NCBI RefSeq assembly: GCF_003201835.2
Contig: NZ_CP029289.2
Coordinates: 2,240,501 to 2,304,500 of the forward strand
DNA from: Acidianus brierleyi
Lineage (GTDB): Archaea > Thermoproteota > Thermoprotei_A > Sulfolobales > Sulfolobaceae
Reading direction: 5' to 3'
DNA: 64,000 nucleotides
Shown here: one piece after another, positions 10,290-19,719 of the stretch
How the letters are laid out: every line of letters begins with the position of its first letter
Numbering within the stretch: the first letter of the stretch is position 1
Notes under the pieces: model-generated
Databases searched by the model: none
Told to the model about the DNA's origin: nothing
Seen by the model: the letters and a program-made list of their open reading frames with translations, nothing else
Translations under genes and position numbers: made by a program

Positions 10290-10439
10290 GGGAAACAATA
10301 TAATAAAGATATTGATTAATTTAAACATAGTTTTTGTAGATTAAGGTAATTTTTAGATGTACTGTGTTTTCCTTGCATATTACGAATTGGTTTCATGTTA
10401 TAATCGATTATAAGCGTCAGTAAAATGATATTCAATATT

Positions 10440-11486
10440 TCAATCAAATTTATACACACGCTGCGCATTCTTTGTCAATATCATTTCCTTAATCTCATCG
10501 GTTTTATCCAAAATGCCAATGTTTCTCATTTTTTCTAGAACTGTATCTAAGAATCTAGGGAAGATTTTTGCGCCTAACCAAGCAATTTCTGGAATGTTAA
10601 ATGCATCACTACCATACATTATCTTATTGAAAGGAGCTACTTCCATTATTTCCTCTAATGCGTTAAGTGCTCCTAATGGAGCGAAAGGAGTAACTTGTGA
10701 GAGGTCTAGGTAAACTGACGGAAAAATATAACTCATCCACGCAGTCTCTCTATGATAAGGATATCCTGAATGAACAAATACTATTTTTCCCTCATATTTC
10801 CTTACTACATCAGTTAAATAGGACGGTCTAGCTAGATCTAATTTTATATCTCTATCTCCTGCTCCAGTATGAACTTGAAAAGGAACATCTAACTCTTTAG
10901 ATATATCCATAGTTTTACAAAATAAATAATCTCTAAATCCTTTAGCCTTTTTTCCATACCAATCCTCTTCTCCAGATAAGAAATCTTCAATTGCTCTTTT
11001 CTTATCACAGACTATCTTTAATCCCGTTCTATAAGCTATTATGCTCTTAAATCCTGAATATCCGTTTTTTATTTTTCCTCTTAAAGTTTCTTCAAATATT
11101 TCTATTGCTTTATCAAAAGATAAAGAAAATAGTGAATTTATTATAGTTTCTATTCTAAATAGTAATTTATAATTTATAGGAATTTCTAATTCCTTTTTCC
11201 CGAATCCCTCATCAATAACTAGTCCTTCTATTCCAGCATCTTCAAATAGGAATCTAATGTAATCTATAGGATCATTTTTTACCAATCTATTTCTTTCAGC
11301 TAGAAAATTCTCTCCAAGTAATTTTTTCATCTCATTTTTTAGAAGAAAATAGAATGGCCTCCATTTATTCATTTCTAATACGTCAGCATTAATCTCTCCT
11401 TCATTCCAAGATTCAGCTGAAGCCATAATAAACTCTTTTTCTCCCATGACTTTTGCAGAAAACCAATGACAATGAGTGTCTATCAT
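10440..11486 (-). CDS. Metal-dependent amidohydrolase, FluG N-domain type
   Basis: TIM-barrel hydrolase of about 348 residues. The first strand is MIDTHCHWF (metal-binding H-x-H), a later FQVHTGAGDRD carries a further His, VFVHSGYP another, and MYGSDAF the conserved Asp. This is the family found fused to a glutamine-synthetase domain in FluG proteins. Here it directly follows the synthetase-like gene: the ATG at 11486 is 1 nt past that stop codon (an ATG at 11507 would overlap by 20 nt). The pair likely works in one pathway, one forming and one cleaving a gamma-glutamyl amide; that is inference. Confidence 0.75.
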   Translation of the reverse strand: MIDTHCHWFSAKVMGEKEFIMASAESWNEGEINADVLEMNKWRPFYFLLKNEMKKLLGENFLAERNRLVKNDPIDYIRFLFEDAGIEGLVIDEGFGKKELEIPINYKLLFRIETIINSLFSLSFDKAIEIFEETLRGKIKNGYSGFKSIIAYRTGLKIVCDKKRAIEDFLSGEEDWYGKKAKGFRDYLFCKTMDISKELDVPFQVHTGAGDRDIKLDLARPSYLTDVVRKYEGKIVFVHSGYPYHRETAWMSYIFPSVYLDLSQVTPFAPLGALNALEEIMEVAPFNKIMYGSDAFNIPEIAWLGAKIFPRFLDTVLEKMRNIGILDKTDEIKEMILTKNAQRVYKFD

Positions 11487-11487
11487 T

Positions 11488-12777
11488 TTAGATCTTCCTA
11501 TATACATTATATTCCCAATCTGTTACTAACGATTCATACTCTTCAACTTCTGCTAGTTTAACGTTAATAAATTCCCTTATGATGGTGTTCCCTATCCTTT
11601 CCTTTAGCCTTGTATCCTTGTCAAGTTCATTTAATGCTTCTCTAAGATTTCTTGGAATGTTTTCAATATCTTTTCTTAAGTACGCGTTTTCGTTAATTGG
11701 GCCACTAGGTTTTAACCCTCTTTCTATTCCGTCTAATCCTGCTTCTATTACGCCAAGCAGTAGGAGGTAAGGATTTATTGTAGGATCGGGAACCCTATAT
11801 TCTATTCTCCTATCATTTGGAGCCATAGAAGGATAAGGTGTTGGAATTCTTATCATAGCAGACTTATTATTGTAACCGTAAGCTATCTTTGTAGGAGCCC
11901 AAGATCCAGGGACTAGTCTTTTATAAGAATTTACTGTGGGTGCAGCTAGGGCTGTTAAAGCTTTAGCGTGTTCTATTAATCCACCAATAAAATTATAAGC
12001 CAAATCACTAAGTCCGTATCCATCTTTCATATCGTAAAACGCGTTTTCTCCTTCTTTCCAAGCACTTATGTTTAAATGAAGTCCAGAACCAGCCATATTA
12101 TTGAATGGTTTAGGCATAAAATTTGCTTCTAAACCTCTCTTTGTTGCTACTTGCTTTGCAATTTCCTTAAAAATAATAACTTCGTCTGCACTTCTTAAAG
12201 CGTCTTTATGCATTAAATCAAATTCATATTGTCCAGGGCCATATTCTTTAATTATTCTTAAAATGTCTATACTGGAATTAGTGAGTAATTTTGCGATTTC
12301 TCCAATAATAGGATTGTCGTAAAATGCAGAAGAGTCAAAACATCTTGCATCATCATAAGGTTTTCTATCTTTAATTAGATAAAATTCCATTTCGAAGGAC
12401 GATCTAAATTTTAATCCAGTTTCTTCCTCAATTTTTTCTAATCTTAATCTAAGCTTTGATCTTGCGTCGTAATCCCAAGGTTTTCCCTTATCATAAAGTT
12501 CAGATATAACCATAGCAGAAGGTGGGAAAATTGTTAATGTTGATAGATCTGGTATTAAAAATATATCTTCGTCTTGAGGCCCAAAGGATCCATAAGGAGA
12601 TAAAGTGTCCATAGGCGTAAAACTAAACATTGCTTTAGTTAATCCAATTCCAGTTCTTAGCATCTCGTCTATATGATTTATGTAAGCTCCTTTCGATCTT
12701 ATGAATCCGTCAAGCCCAACCCATGTAAATCTTAAAATATCTACGTTATTATCTTTTAGAGTTCTTTCTACTGACAT
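11488..12777 (-). CDS. Glutamine synthetase-like gamma-glutamyl ligase
   Basis: A 429-residue member of the GS-I superfamily. An N-terminal beta-grasp half (RFTWVGLDGFIRSKGAYI) is followed by the catalytic half with FRSSFEMEFYL (metal Glu), GPGQYEFDL (metal Glu), GSGLHLNISAW (metal His, ATP side), and RRIEYRVPDPTINPYL (phosphate/metal Arg and Glu). Divergence from housekeeping GlnA and the adjacent FluG-type amidohydrolase suggest ligation of glutamate to an amine other than ammonia. It heads a two-gene operon on the minus strand and is divergent from a membrane protein gene. Confidence 0.8.
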   Translation of the reverse strand: MSVERTLKDNNVDILRFTWVGLDGFIRSKGAYINHIDEMLRTGIGLTKAMFSFTPMDTLSPYGSFGPQDEDIFLIPDLSTLTIFPPSAMVISELYDKGKPWDYDARSKLRLRLEKIEEETGLKFRSSFEMEFYLIKDRKPYDDARCFDSSAFYDNPIIGEIAKLLTNSSIDILRIIKEYGPGQYEFDLMHKDALRSADEVIIFKEIAKQVATKRGLEANFMPKPFNNMAGSGLHLNISAWKEGENAFYDMKDGYGLSDLAYNFIGGLIEHAKALTALAAPTVNSYKRLVPGSWAPTKIAYGYNNKSAMIRIPTPYPSMAPNDRRIEYRVPDPTINPYLLLLGVIEAGLDGIERGLKPSGPINENAYLRKDIENIPRNLREALNELDKDTRLKERIGNTIIREFINVKLAEVEEYESLVTDWEYNVYRKI

Positions 12778-12891
12778 TAACTTCTTTTTTAACCAAAAAA
12801 TTAAAAACTTTATTTAGCTATCTCTTTAAATATTGTTTTGCTATGAGCTCTTTAACAATAATTTAAATTTTAACAAGTAAATAGTAATGTT

Positions 12892-13314
12892 ATGGAAACT
12901 CAGTATAACATTGATAAAAGAGGACTAATTATAATGACAAGTTTTTCAGTATTTTACGCTCTTCTTGAAATAGGAATAAACTGGGATCCGAAAGAAGGTT
13001 GGCTATCCCAGCTTATTAATAAAGAATCTTCGTTGTATTTCTATCGTTTCCTTTATACTGCTATATTCTTATATCCATCGTATCTTGCTTCTAGAAAAAT
13101 ATTTTCTATAAATACAATTTGGTACTTTATCTATGGCTCAATGGCTGAAGATATTATATATTGGATATTTTTACTTAAAGTTCCTTATACATGGGCATGG
13201 TTTTATCCAGTAATAAATGGAATACCAATACCAGATGTTATAGAAGGGATATTGCTTTTGATAATACTATATCATAAAGGAGTCTTGAATTTATTAAGGA
13301 GTATAAAGATCTAG
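12892..13314 (+). CDS. Four-helix membrane protein, unknown
   Basis: A 140-residue protein with about four hydrophobic helices (near residues 11-27, 52-65, 76-95, 113-130) separated by WDPKEGW and YTWAWFYPVINGIPIP loops rich in Trp and Pro. Monocistronic. No family recognised; the conserved-looking aromatic loop between helices 3 and 4 could be a functional surface. Confidence 0.6.
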   Translation: METQYNIDKRGLIIMTSFSVFYALLEIGINWDPKEGWLSQLINKESSLYFYRFLYTAIFLYPSYLASRKIFSINTIWYFIYGSMAEDIIYWIFLLKVPYTWAWFYPVINGIPIPDVIEGILLLIILYHKGVLNLLRSIKI

Positions 13315-13466
13315 CTTTAGTAATGAATGCTTATACTATGATAAATTAAGATAAAATTAACTAAAAGTGTAATTTTTAATGGTTAAAAGTAATATTCCAT
13401 AAAAGAATATTAATTTTCCTAAGAAATGCTGTAAAGTTTTAAGTTAGTTATTATTTTATTATTAAA

Positions 13467-15542
13467 ATGGAAACTTTAAGGGAGTTTGAGTCAGACCTTA
13501 CTATCGATAAGAAGTTTGGTAAACTGAAAATCACATTATATGAGAATAAGTTAGTTTTGGATGATGGAAAAAATAGAGTAGAATATAATTTAAAAAATAT
13601 TTCTAACGTAAAGTTAAATGAAGGTTTTGGTATAAACTCCATTGTAGCAGACTATGAAGGAAAAAAGATTGAGATTCTCTATTTTACTAACAGAGTAAAA
13701 GAAAAACTTGCTGAACTTTATGAAATATTGGCTTCAGTAACTTCTGGAAATTATTTGAAAATGAATAAGATAGAATCTAAAAAGAATCAAAACGTAGTAA
13801 GATGGCTTTTGTCTCTAATTTCTCCTTATAAATTTAGAGTATCAATGGGTATTCTTTTCTCTTTATTGCTTGTTATTTTGTCTCTAATTCCACCTTATTT
13901 ATTAAAAATCTTTATAAATAATGTACTTTTAACCAAAGGAAATTCGTATCTTTTCACTGAAATAATTTTGGTATTGATTGCAGTATATTCATCAGTTGTA
14001 GTAATTACAGTTCTTCAGAATTATGCTTTAAACTACCTTGGACAAAAATTATCAAACGAGTTAAGAGTAAGAATATACGAGCATGTAAATAAGTTATCTT
14101 TAGGATTTATAGAAAACTTCCAATCTGGTAGAATTCTTTCAAGGATAACCACTGACGTAGGGAATACTCAATGGTTTCTAATTTGGGGAATTCCTACTTT
14201 ACTGACGAATCTTGTTACAATTATAGGCATAGGCGTAATAGTTTTCTTTATGAATCCGTTTTTAGGCATTTTTGCCATACTACCAATTCCTGCAATAATT
14301 ATTGGAACTACGATCTATAGGAGAAAATCTAGGTTAAAATATCATAAAGTATGGAGAAGGTCTGCCGATATTACTTCTTTACTGACAGATACTATACCCT
14401 CTTCTCTAATAGTAAGATCTTATGCTAATGAAGATTATGAAAATTCAAGGCTAAGAAGACTTACTGAAGAATTATTTTCTTCACAAATGGGAGTAATTAG
14501 ATTAAATGTTTCTTGGTGGCCGACTTTAGGTTTCATTTTATCATTAACTACGGTTATAATTTGGTTTGTAGGAGGAAAGGAAGTAATAAGCGGAACTTTA
14601 GCTTTAGGTACTTTAGTGGCATTTATAACATATTTGAGTATGTTCTATCAGCCTATTCAAAATTTAACTAATGTAATTCCATTCATGCAACAATCTTTTA
14701 CTTCTGCAGAAAGAATCCTTGAAATAATAGATAGCGAACCTGAAATAAAGGAATCTGACAATCCTAAAAAGATAGATCTCAAGGGAGAGATAACCTTTGA
14801 CCACGTCTGGTTTGGATACGATCCATTGGCTCCTGTTGTTAAAGACGTAAACTTGAAAATAAGACAGGGAGAAAAAGTAGGCATAGTTGGTCAATCAGGT
14901 TCCGGTAAAACTACAATGATAAAGCTTTTACTAAGGTTTTATGATCCTTTGGCTGGAAAAATATTAGTTGATGGTTATGATTTGAAGGATCTTGATATAA
15001 AGAACTATAGAAGTCAAATAGGTATAGTTCATGCTGATCCAACCTTGTTATATGGTACAGTAGCTTACAATATAGCGTATGGAAAGCAAAACGCTAGTCC
15101 AGAGGAAATAATAGCTGCGGCAATGATGAGTAAAGCCCACGACTTTATTATTAATCTTCCTTTAGCTTACGATACGCATCTTGGAGAAAGAGGTAATAGA
15201 TTATCAAGTGGGCAAAAACAAATGATAGCTATTGCAAGAGCCTTAATAAAGGAGCCAAAACTTCTAATAATGGATGAACCTACAGCAAACGTTGACAGTA
15301 TAACAGAAGGGGAAATTATAAAATCTCTAAAAGAAGCAATGCAAGGTAAAACTACAATAATAATAAGTCATAGATTTTCAATTTTGAATTACGTAGATAG
15401 AATCATTGTCATGGATAATGGGAAAATCGTAGAAGAAGGAAAGAGAGAAGAACTATTACAGAAAAAAGGAAAATTCTATGAAATATTTAAGGGAGATGGA
15501 AATGGTACTAGAGAAATATATAAAGAAACTCAATATAGTTGA
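13467..15542 (+). CDS. ABC exporter (TMD-NBD fusion) with N-terminal PH-like domain
   Basis: A 691-residue half-transporter. Residues 1-about 100 form an extra beta-rich domain resembling a bacterial PH fold. The six-helix transmembrane domain follows (about 115-400) and then the ATPase: Walker A GQSGSGKTT, signature LSSGQKQ, Walker B LLIMDEPTANVD and H-loop IISHR. It most likely works as a homodimer or pairs with another half elsewhere. The downstream DUF1854 gene overlaps its 3' end, the arrangement known for the bacterial ABC exporter linked to cyanophycin genes. No cyanophycin synthetase is present in this window, so the exported substrate is unknown. Confidence 0.85.
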   Translation: METLREFESDLTIDKKFGKLKITLYENKLVLDDGKNRVEYNLKNISNVKLNEGFGINSIVADYEGKKIEILYFTNRVKEKLAELYEILASVTSGNYLKMNKIESKKNQNVVRWLLSLISPYKFRVSMGILFSLLLVILSLIPPYLLKIFINNVLLTKGNSYLFTEIILVLIAVYSSVVVITVLQNYALNYLGQKLSNELRVRIYEHVNKLSLGFIENFQSGRILSRITTDVGNTQWFLIWGIPTLLTNLVTIIGIGVIVFFMNPFLGIFAILPIPAIIIGTTIYRRKSRLKYHKVWRRSADITSLLTDTIPSSLIVRSYANEDYENSRLRRLTEELFSSQMGVIRLNVSWWPTLGFILSLTTVIIWFVGGKEVISGTLALGTLVAFITYLSMFYQPIQNLTNVIPFMQQSFTSAERILEIIDSEPEIKESDNPKKIDLKGEITFDHVWFGYDPLAPVVKDVNLKIRQGEKVGIVGQSGSGKTTMIKLLLRFYDPLAGKILVDGYDLKDLDIKNYRSQIGIVHADPTLLYGTVAYNIAYGKQNASPEEIIAAAMMSKAHDFIINLPLAYDTHLGERGNRLSSGQKQMIAIARALIKEPKLLIMDEPTANVDSITEGEIIKSLKEAMQGKTTIIISHRFSILNYVDRIIVMDNGKIVEEGKREELLQKKGKFYEIFKGDGNGTREIYKETQYS

Positions 15543-15972
15543 AAACTTAAAGGTAATTAAGTTCAATACCGAAGATAACACTGTCGACATATCAGTAAAT
15601 AACATAGTGTACAATAGGATGAAGATAATTAAACCATTTCCTATATCTTATCCTAATTTTGTCATGTTTACTAATGGTAAAATAATTTTTACGATAAAGA
15701 ACTATGATAAAGAATTAGAAGATATAATTTCAAAAATCTATTTTATTCCTAAAATTCGAAGAATAGTATCATTAGATACAAGTGGAGACGAGTTTGTGTG
15801 GAAAATAGAAACTAATTATGGAGAAACTGAAATAAGGACAAGAGGTAGAACCTCTATAATGAGAATAGAAAATAGAGTAATTATCATAGATACTTCAGAC
15901 GTAGTCTATGAAATAGAAGATTTCAATAAAATAGATAAAAAAAGTAAAAAACTTATTGAAAACATAATTTAA
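15502..15972 (+). CDS. DUF1854 family protein, partner of the ABC exporter
   Basis: A 156-residue protein matching DUF1854 by pattern: a middle YFIPKIRRI segment, then VWKIETNYGETEI, the RTSIMRIENRVIIID stretch and a closing FNKIDKKSKKLIE. In bacteria DUF1854 proteins accompany an ABC exporter near cyanophycin metabolism genes. The ATG at 15502 is chosen because GGGAG lies 6 nt upstream; ATGs at 15478 and 15496 are in frame. The gene overlaps the transporter by 41 bp, so translation is coupled. Biochemical role unknown. Confidence 0.65.
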   Translation: MVLEKYIKKLNIVENLKVIKFNTEDNTVDISVNNIVYNRMKIIKPFPISYPNFVMFTNGKIIFTIKNYDKELEDIISKIYFIPKIRRIVSLDTSGDEFVWKIETNYGETEIRTRGRTSIMRIENRVIIIDTSDVVYEIEDFNKIDKKSKKLIENII

Positions 15973-15975
15973 AAA

Positions 15976-17568
15976 TTAACTTTTCCATGCAGGGTATATT
16001 TGACTTAGAGGTATTGCAATGACCCATCCATAACTATTTGATAAATACATAGTTCCGCCAACAATAACTGGATTCATTATTCCTAGCCTACCTCCAACAT
16101 AATACATTGTCATTATTTTACCGTTATGAGGATTCAAAACATAAACGTTATGCCCAGCAGCTACCCATAATAGACCATGATAGTATGTAGGACTGCCTCT
16201 AGGACCTCCTGGATATTCTGGCGGAGTTTGCAAATCTGGAAGTTTAGTTTTCCATAATATTGTGCCGTTTATAGATATAGCATTTACAGTTCCTAAAGAT
16301 GGGTTTCCGTCGTAAATTACGTTTCCATATATTAATGGCATTCCACCTTTATATGCTGGAGGAATAGGTCCTCTACCTAGATTAACTGCCCATACAGGTT
16401 TACCATTGGTAGCATTTAATGCAAACGTTACCATATCAATCATGCCATTAGAGAAATTAGCAATATCATTATCTATTACTAGTCCTGCATTTTGATCTAC
16501 TGCTGGAGCTACGTCTCCTAATCCGGTGTTTGCACCTACGAAAGGCGATGGCATAGTGGCGTTCCAAACTTCGTCTCCGTTAAATCCATTGACTGCTATT
16601 ATATATCCGTAAGGAGGAGCTACGTAAGTGAATCCTGCGAGAAATAACGGTGTACCATTAGGCATTACGTAATAATTAACACTGGCCATATTGCCCATTA
16701 AGCCAGGGAATCTGTCCATCCATATAACTTGGCCAGTAGTTGCGTTAAGGCCTACAAAACATCCTCCTCCAGTAGTGTAGGCTAATATTCCGTCATATAT
16801 TGCAGGAGCCGGCATTGCTTCTCCCATAGTGAATCTCATCCATATTAGTTGTCCATTAGTAGCGTTAAATGCATAAACTGCTCCGTTCCTTGCTCTTACT
16901 ATATCGTTATATTGATGTAATTCGTAATGAACAAATTGAGAGAAAGTGAAACATACTCCTCCTACAGATACGTAAACTACTCCATTCCATACTATTGGAT
17001 TATTCATGGCCTGTCCTGCTAAACCAGTAGCGTACCATACCATGTTACCCGTTAATGGATTTATTGCTGCTATACTTCCGGGTAAGCTATCTTCAGTAGC
17101 AAATAACAAATTATCAGCTAACGTTACACCTAATGGTTCACCGGCCATCTGAGTTTCCATTACCAAAGCTCCCTTAACTCCCATTTGTTGGGCCCAAGGA
17201 AGTTGACTAGGAGGAGTTGATAACGGTATAGCTACTCCACCAACATAATTTAACAATGGAATTTGCCAAGCAACACCTGAAGCAATTTCCTCAGATATTG
17301 TTTTCACTACTGCATTATGTCCTTGGTTGTAATTTGTAACTGTCCAACTTGACGGAAGCCCTAGATTGGAAGTTGTTGCGTTACCAGGATAATAGGTTAC
17401 TTCCAGTTTATATGGAAAATAAGTTCCATTGTACTGGGTATACGTAGTCGATATTTCAGTTTCTTGACTTCCAGTAATTATGCTCATTGCTAGATTATGC
17501 ATAAAAAATACTGAAGATATAGTTAAAATTATTAATACCGGGATTACGAGAAAATATGTTTTCCTCAT
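15976..17568 (-). CDS. Secreted PQQ-type beta-propeller, tetrathionate hydrolase candidate
   Basis: A 530-residue protein with an N-terminal signal or anchor (hydrophobic residues 6-23) and at least six blade repeats of the A-x-N-x-x-T/N-G-x-x-x-W type (LTGNMVWYA, TNGQLIWMR, TTGQVIWMD, FNGDEVWNA, TNGKPVWAV, INGTILWKT). These are pyrroloquinoline-quinone-like propeller repeats without obvious dehydrogenase motifs. Tetrathionate hydrolases of Acidianus and Acidithiobacillus belong to this fold and size class and are exported. The neighbouring TusA-domain gene and the YeeE transporter in the window support a sulfur role, but a BamB-like or alcohol dehydrogenase-like role is not excluded. Confidence 0.6.
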   Translation of the reverse strand: MRKTYFLVIPVLIILTISSVFFMHNLAMSIITGSQETEISTTYTQYNGTYFPYKLEVTYYPGNATTSNLGLPSSWTVTNYNQGHNAVVKTISEEIASGVAWQIPLLNYVGGVAIPLSTPPSQLPWAQQMGVKGALVMETQMAGEPLGVTLADNLLFATEDSLPGSIAAINPLTGNMVWYATGLAGQAMNNPIVWNGVVYVSVGGVCFTFSQFVHYELHQYNDIVRARNGAVYAFNATNGQLIWMRFTMGEAMPAPAIYDGILAYTTGGGCFVGLNATTGQVIWMDRFPGLMGNMASVNYYVMPNGTPLFLAGFTYVAPPYGYIIAVNGFNGDEVWNATMPSPFVGANTGLGDVAPAVDQNAGLVIDNDIANFSNGMIDMVTFALNATNGKPVWAVNLGRGPIPPAYKGGMPLIYGNVIYDGNPSLGTVNAISINGTILWKTKLPDLQTPPEYPGGPRGSPTYYHGLLWVAAGHNVYVLNPHNGKIMTMYYVGGRLGIMNPVIVGGTMYLSNSYGWVIAIPLSQIYPAWKS

Positions 17569-17716
17569 ATTTTAAGATGTCTAATCGAGTACAATAAATA
17601 ATTCGATTTTATAAGGATATTATTTTAATAATTATTAATAAACTATCTTAATATAACATATTTTTTACCTAGAAATGAGAAGATAATTTTTTAAAATTAT
17701 AAAAATATTCTTAATT

Positions 17717-18625
17717 ATGGAAAGAATAACCTTAAACACTGATTATTCTGGGCTTTTAAATTTAGAAAAATCGTATAAGGTATATTCTCTAGAGAGCATT
17801 GAAAGGAAAAATTGGGGATATGAAGGAACCTTAAAAATTACAAATGAAATTAAGTTCCAATGTGTAATTAAGACTGGTAAAGATTATGTAGATATTTTAG
17901 AGACATCTGGAAAATTTTCCATACATATCAATTTTGATAATAGAAATGCAGAAATACATTGCAACGGAATTTCGAATTTTTTAACTAGGACAATTACTTC
18001 AAGAATTTCAAGGTTATTATCAGAGTATGGAAAATATTTTCGTAGCTCAAGGAAAAGATCAGTGTTCTTAAAAGATAAGGGAGACACTCTAGTCGATTTA
18101 AGAGGAGTATATTGCCCTTATGGAGAAGTCTCCATAATAAATATCTTGAATGGTGTCAAAATAGGAAATTCCATAGAAATTCTTTCTGATTGTGTAGCTG
18201 CAAGTAAGGTTTTTCCTAAAATAGCGGAAGAGTTAGGATTTAGATACGAAATATATGATATGGGAGATTATGCATCATATATTTTTATTAGATATAGAAA
18301 AACTGATATTAATGAACCAGATTTATGCAAAATTAAAGAAGGAATTAGAGATTATAAATACATAGCATCGCTTTTCATATATTTTAATAAAATTGAAAAA
18401 ATAGAGCAATATGACGAGTTCTGTAGAGATATTTTAGATTACGATAAAGAATATTTAGCTGTAGTTTCACCTAGAGGGAGATCTTGGTTCTTAATATCTT
18501 ATATTAACAAAAATATCTTAGCTTCAAGATTAGAATATGAAGGAGTTACATTCTTTGACGATTGTGCATTTACTGTTCTTGATGGTTTAAAAGGTAAATT
18601 CAGTGTATATAGACTAATTCACTAG
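17717..18625 (+). CDS. TusA-like domain protein with extra N- and C-terminal domains
   Basis: A 302-residue protein. Residues about 120-195 form a TusA/SirA-like domain: LVDLRGVYCPYGEVSIINIL with the single sulfur-carrying Cys, then IGNSIEILSDCVAASKVFPKI. TusA normally has C-P-x-P; here the second Pro is replaced (CPYGE). The N-terminal 115 residues are a beta-rich domain (GTLKITNEIKFQCVIKTGKD) that could be SRPBCC-like. The last 100 residues hold several Cys (LCKIKEG, EFCRDIL, DDCAFT). TusA transfers persulfide or thiosulfate in sulfur-oxidising archaea. It is divergent from the propeller gene. Confidence 0.65.
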   Translation: MERITLNTDYSGLLNLEKSYKVYSLESIERKNWGYEGTLKITNEIKFQCVIKTGKDYVDILETSGKFSIHINFDNRNAEIHCNGISNFLTRTITSRISRLLSEYGKYFRSSRKRSVFLKDKGDTLVDLRGVYCPYGEVSIINILNGVKIGNSIEILSDCVAASKVFPKIAEELGFRYEIYDMGDYASYIFIRYRKTDINEPDLCKIKEGIRDYKYIASLFIYFNKIEKIEQYDEFCRDILDYDKEYLAVVSPRGRSWFLISYINKNILASRLEYEGVTFFDDCAFTVLDGLKGKFSVYRLIH

Positions 18626-19041
18626 AATTCTGATGTTCCGTTTATGTATATTGTTATTGGTCCAGTATAACTTTTCATTGGCGCTCTAATGTCAAAGCTT
18701 AAGTTTATGCTACTGCCGTGGCTTAAAGTTATAGGCAGTGTGGGAGTTGTAGAGACTAAAGTAAATGGCGAAGAAACATTAACGTATGTTATCTCTACTG
18801 GTAGTAATCCGTTATTAGAAAACTCTATAGTTATTACGAATGTTTGTCCTCCGTGTACTGATATACTTGTATTGTAAGCTGTTTCGTGTACGTTTTTAAA
18901 TATACTAAGTGTCGTTCCAACATATTTTATATTAAGTCCAACCACATTTACTGAAAAAAAGTATCCTTGATCGTATAAATAATATAAACTTCCTATAACT
19001 ATTAATAATACTATGATTCCAACTATTAATCCACTTTTCAT
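18622..19041 (-). CDS. Membrane-anchored Ig-like/CARDB-like extracellular protein
   Basis: A 139-residue protein with an N-terminal hydrophobic anchor (residues 5-23) and a single beta-sandwich ectodomain: VHGGQTFVITIEFSNNGLLP is typical of CARDB/Ig-like folds, where the strand precedes an N-N-G turn. Several N-x-S/T sequons (YNTS, VNVSS, INLS, INGTS) fit surface exposure. It overlaps the TusA-fusion gene tail to tail by 4 bp. Function unknown, possibly surface adhesion or pseudopilus-like. Confidence 0.55.
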   Translation of the reverse strand: MKSGLIVGIIVLLIVIGSLYYLYDQGYFFSVNVVGLNIKYVGTTLSIFKNVHETAYNTSISVHGGQTFVITIEFSNNGLLPVEITYVNVSSPFTLVSTTPTLPITLSHGSSINLSFDIRAPMKSYTGPITIYINGTSEF

Positions 19042-19083
19042 TGTTGAATCCTTCTTTGTGTAAAAATAAAAGTTTTTTTAATA

Positions 19084-19572
19084 TTATACTATATTTTGAA
19101 ATGGATTATTGAGTAAGAAAACGTATATAGAGACTAAATTTTTATCATCAAAAAATTGTGAAACTCTTACTAAAATGTTAGGATCAGTAAGCAATGATGT
19201 CAAAGAATTTTTCCATTGAAATAATGTATACCAGGTCTTTTCATCATTATCGTTTTTAATACTAACTACAACACATTTTTGAACAGAATTTATAACCATT
19301 TTAGAAGAATCTTTCAAGTATTTTAATTGCATTTTTACTTCAATATCATAGGCTTTAGGTTCTAATCCAGTAACATCTTTGAGTTTTGTAACGATTTCTT
19401 TTACACTTTCCGGCGATGTAAGAGAAAAGTTTACTGATGATATCTTTATTTCAATCTCTGGATTATCCTGCGGATAAAGGAATTTAGCTTCAGAAAACCA
19501 ATCTTCTGGATGCTTAGAAAATACATCCTTAAGGAACTCTATAAACGTTTTCTTGCTCTGAGAAATACTCAT
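19084..19572 (-). CDS. Hypothetical soluble protein
   Basis: A 162-residue alpha/beta protein with a helical start (KKTFIEFLKDVFSKHPEDWF), a beta strand section (EIEIKISSVNFSL) and a Trp-containing segment TWYTLFQWKNS near residue 120. No motif recognised. It lies 42 bp upstream of the surface-protein gene on the same strand and may share a transcript with it. Confidence 0.5.
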   Translation of the reverse strand: MSISQSKKTFIEFLKDVFSKHPEDWFSEAKFLYPQDNPEIEIKISSVNFSLTSPESVKEIVTKLKDVTGLEPKAYDIEVKMQLKYLKDSSKMVINSVQKCVVVSIKNDNDEKTWYTLFQWKNSLTSLLTDPNILVRVSQFFDDKNLVSIYVFLLNNPFQNIV

Positions 19573-19719
19573 TTATAAAATATACAAACAACATTTATAA
19601 AACTGTTACGCAATTGTTTGACGTGATTACTAATAATCTTTTAACCAAAGTTTATCATTGTTTATAAACGGAATTAACGTTAGTTTTTCTTTATATAAAA
19701 AATTGTATTAGAAAAAAAA

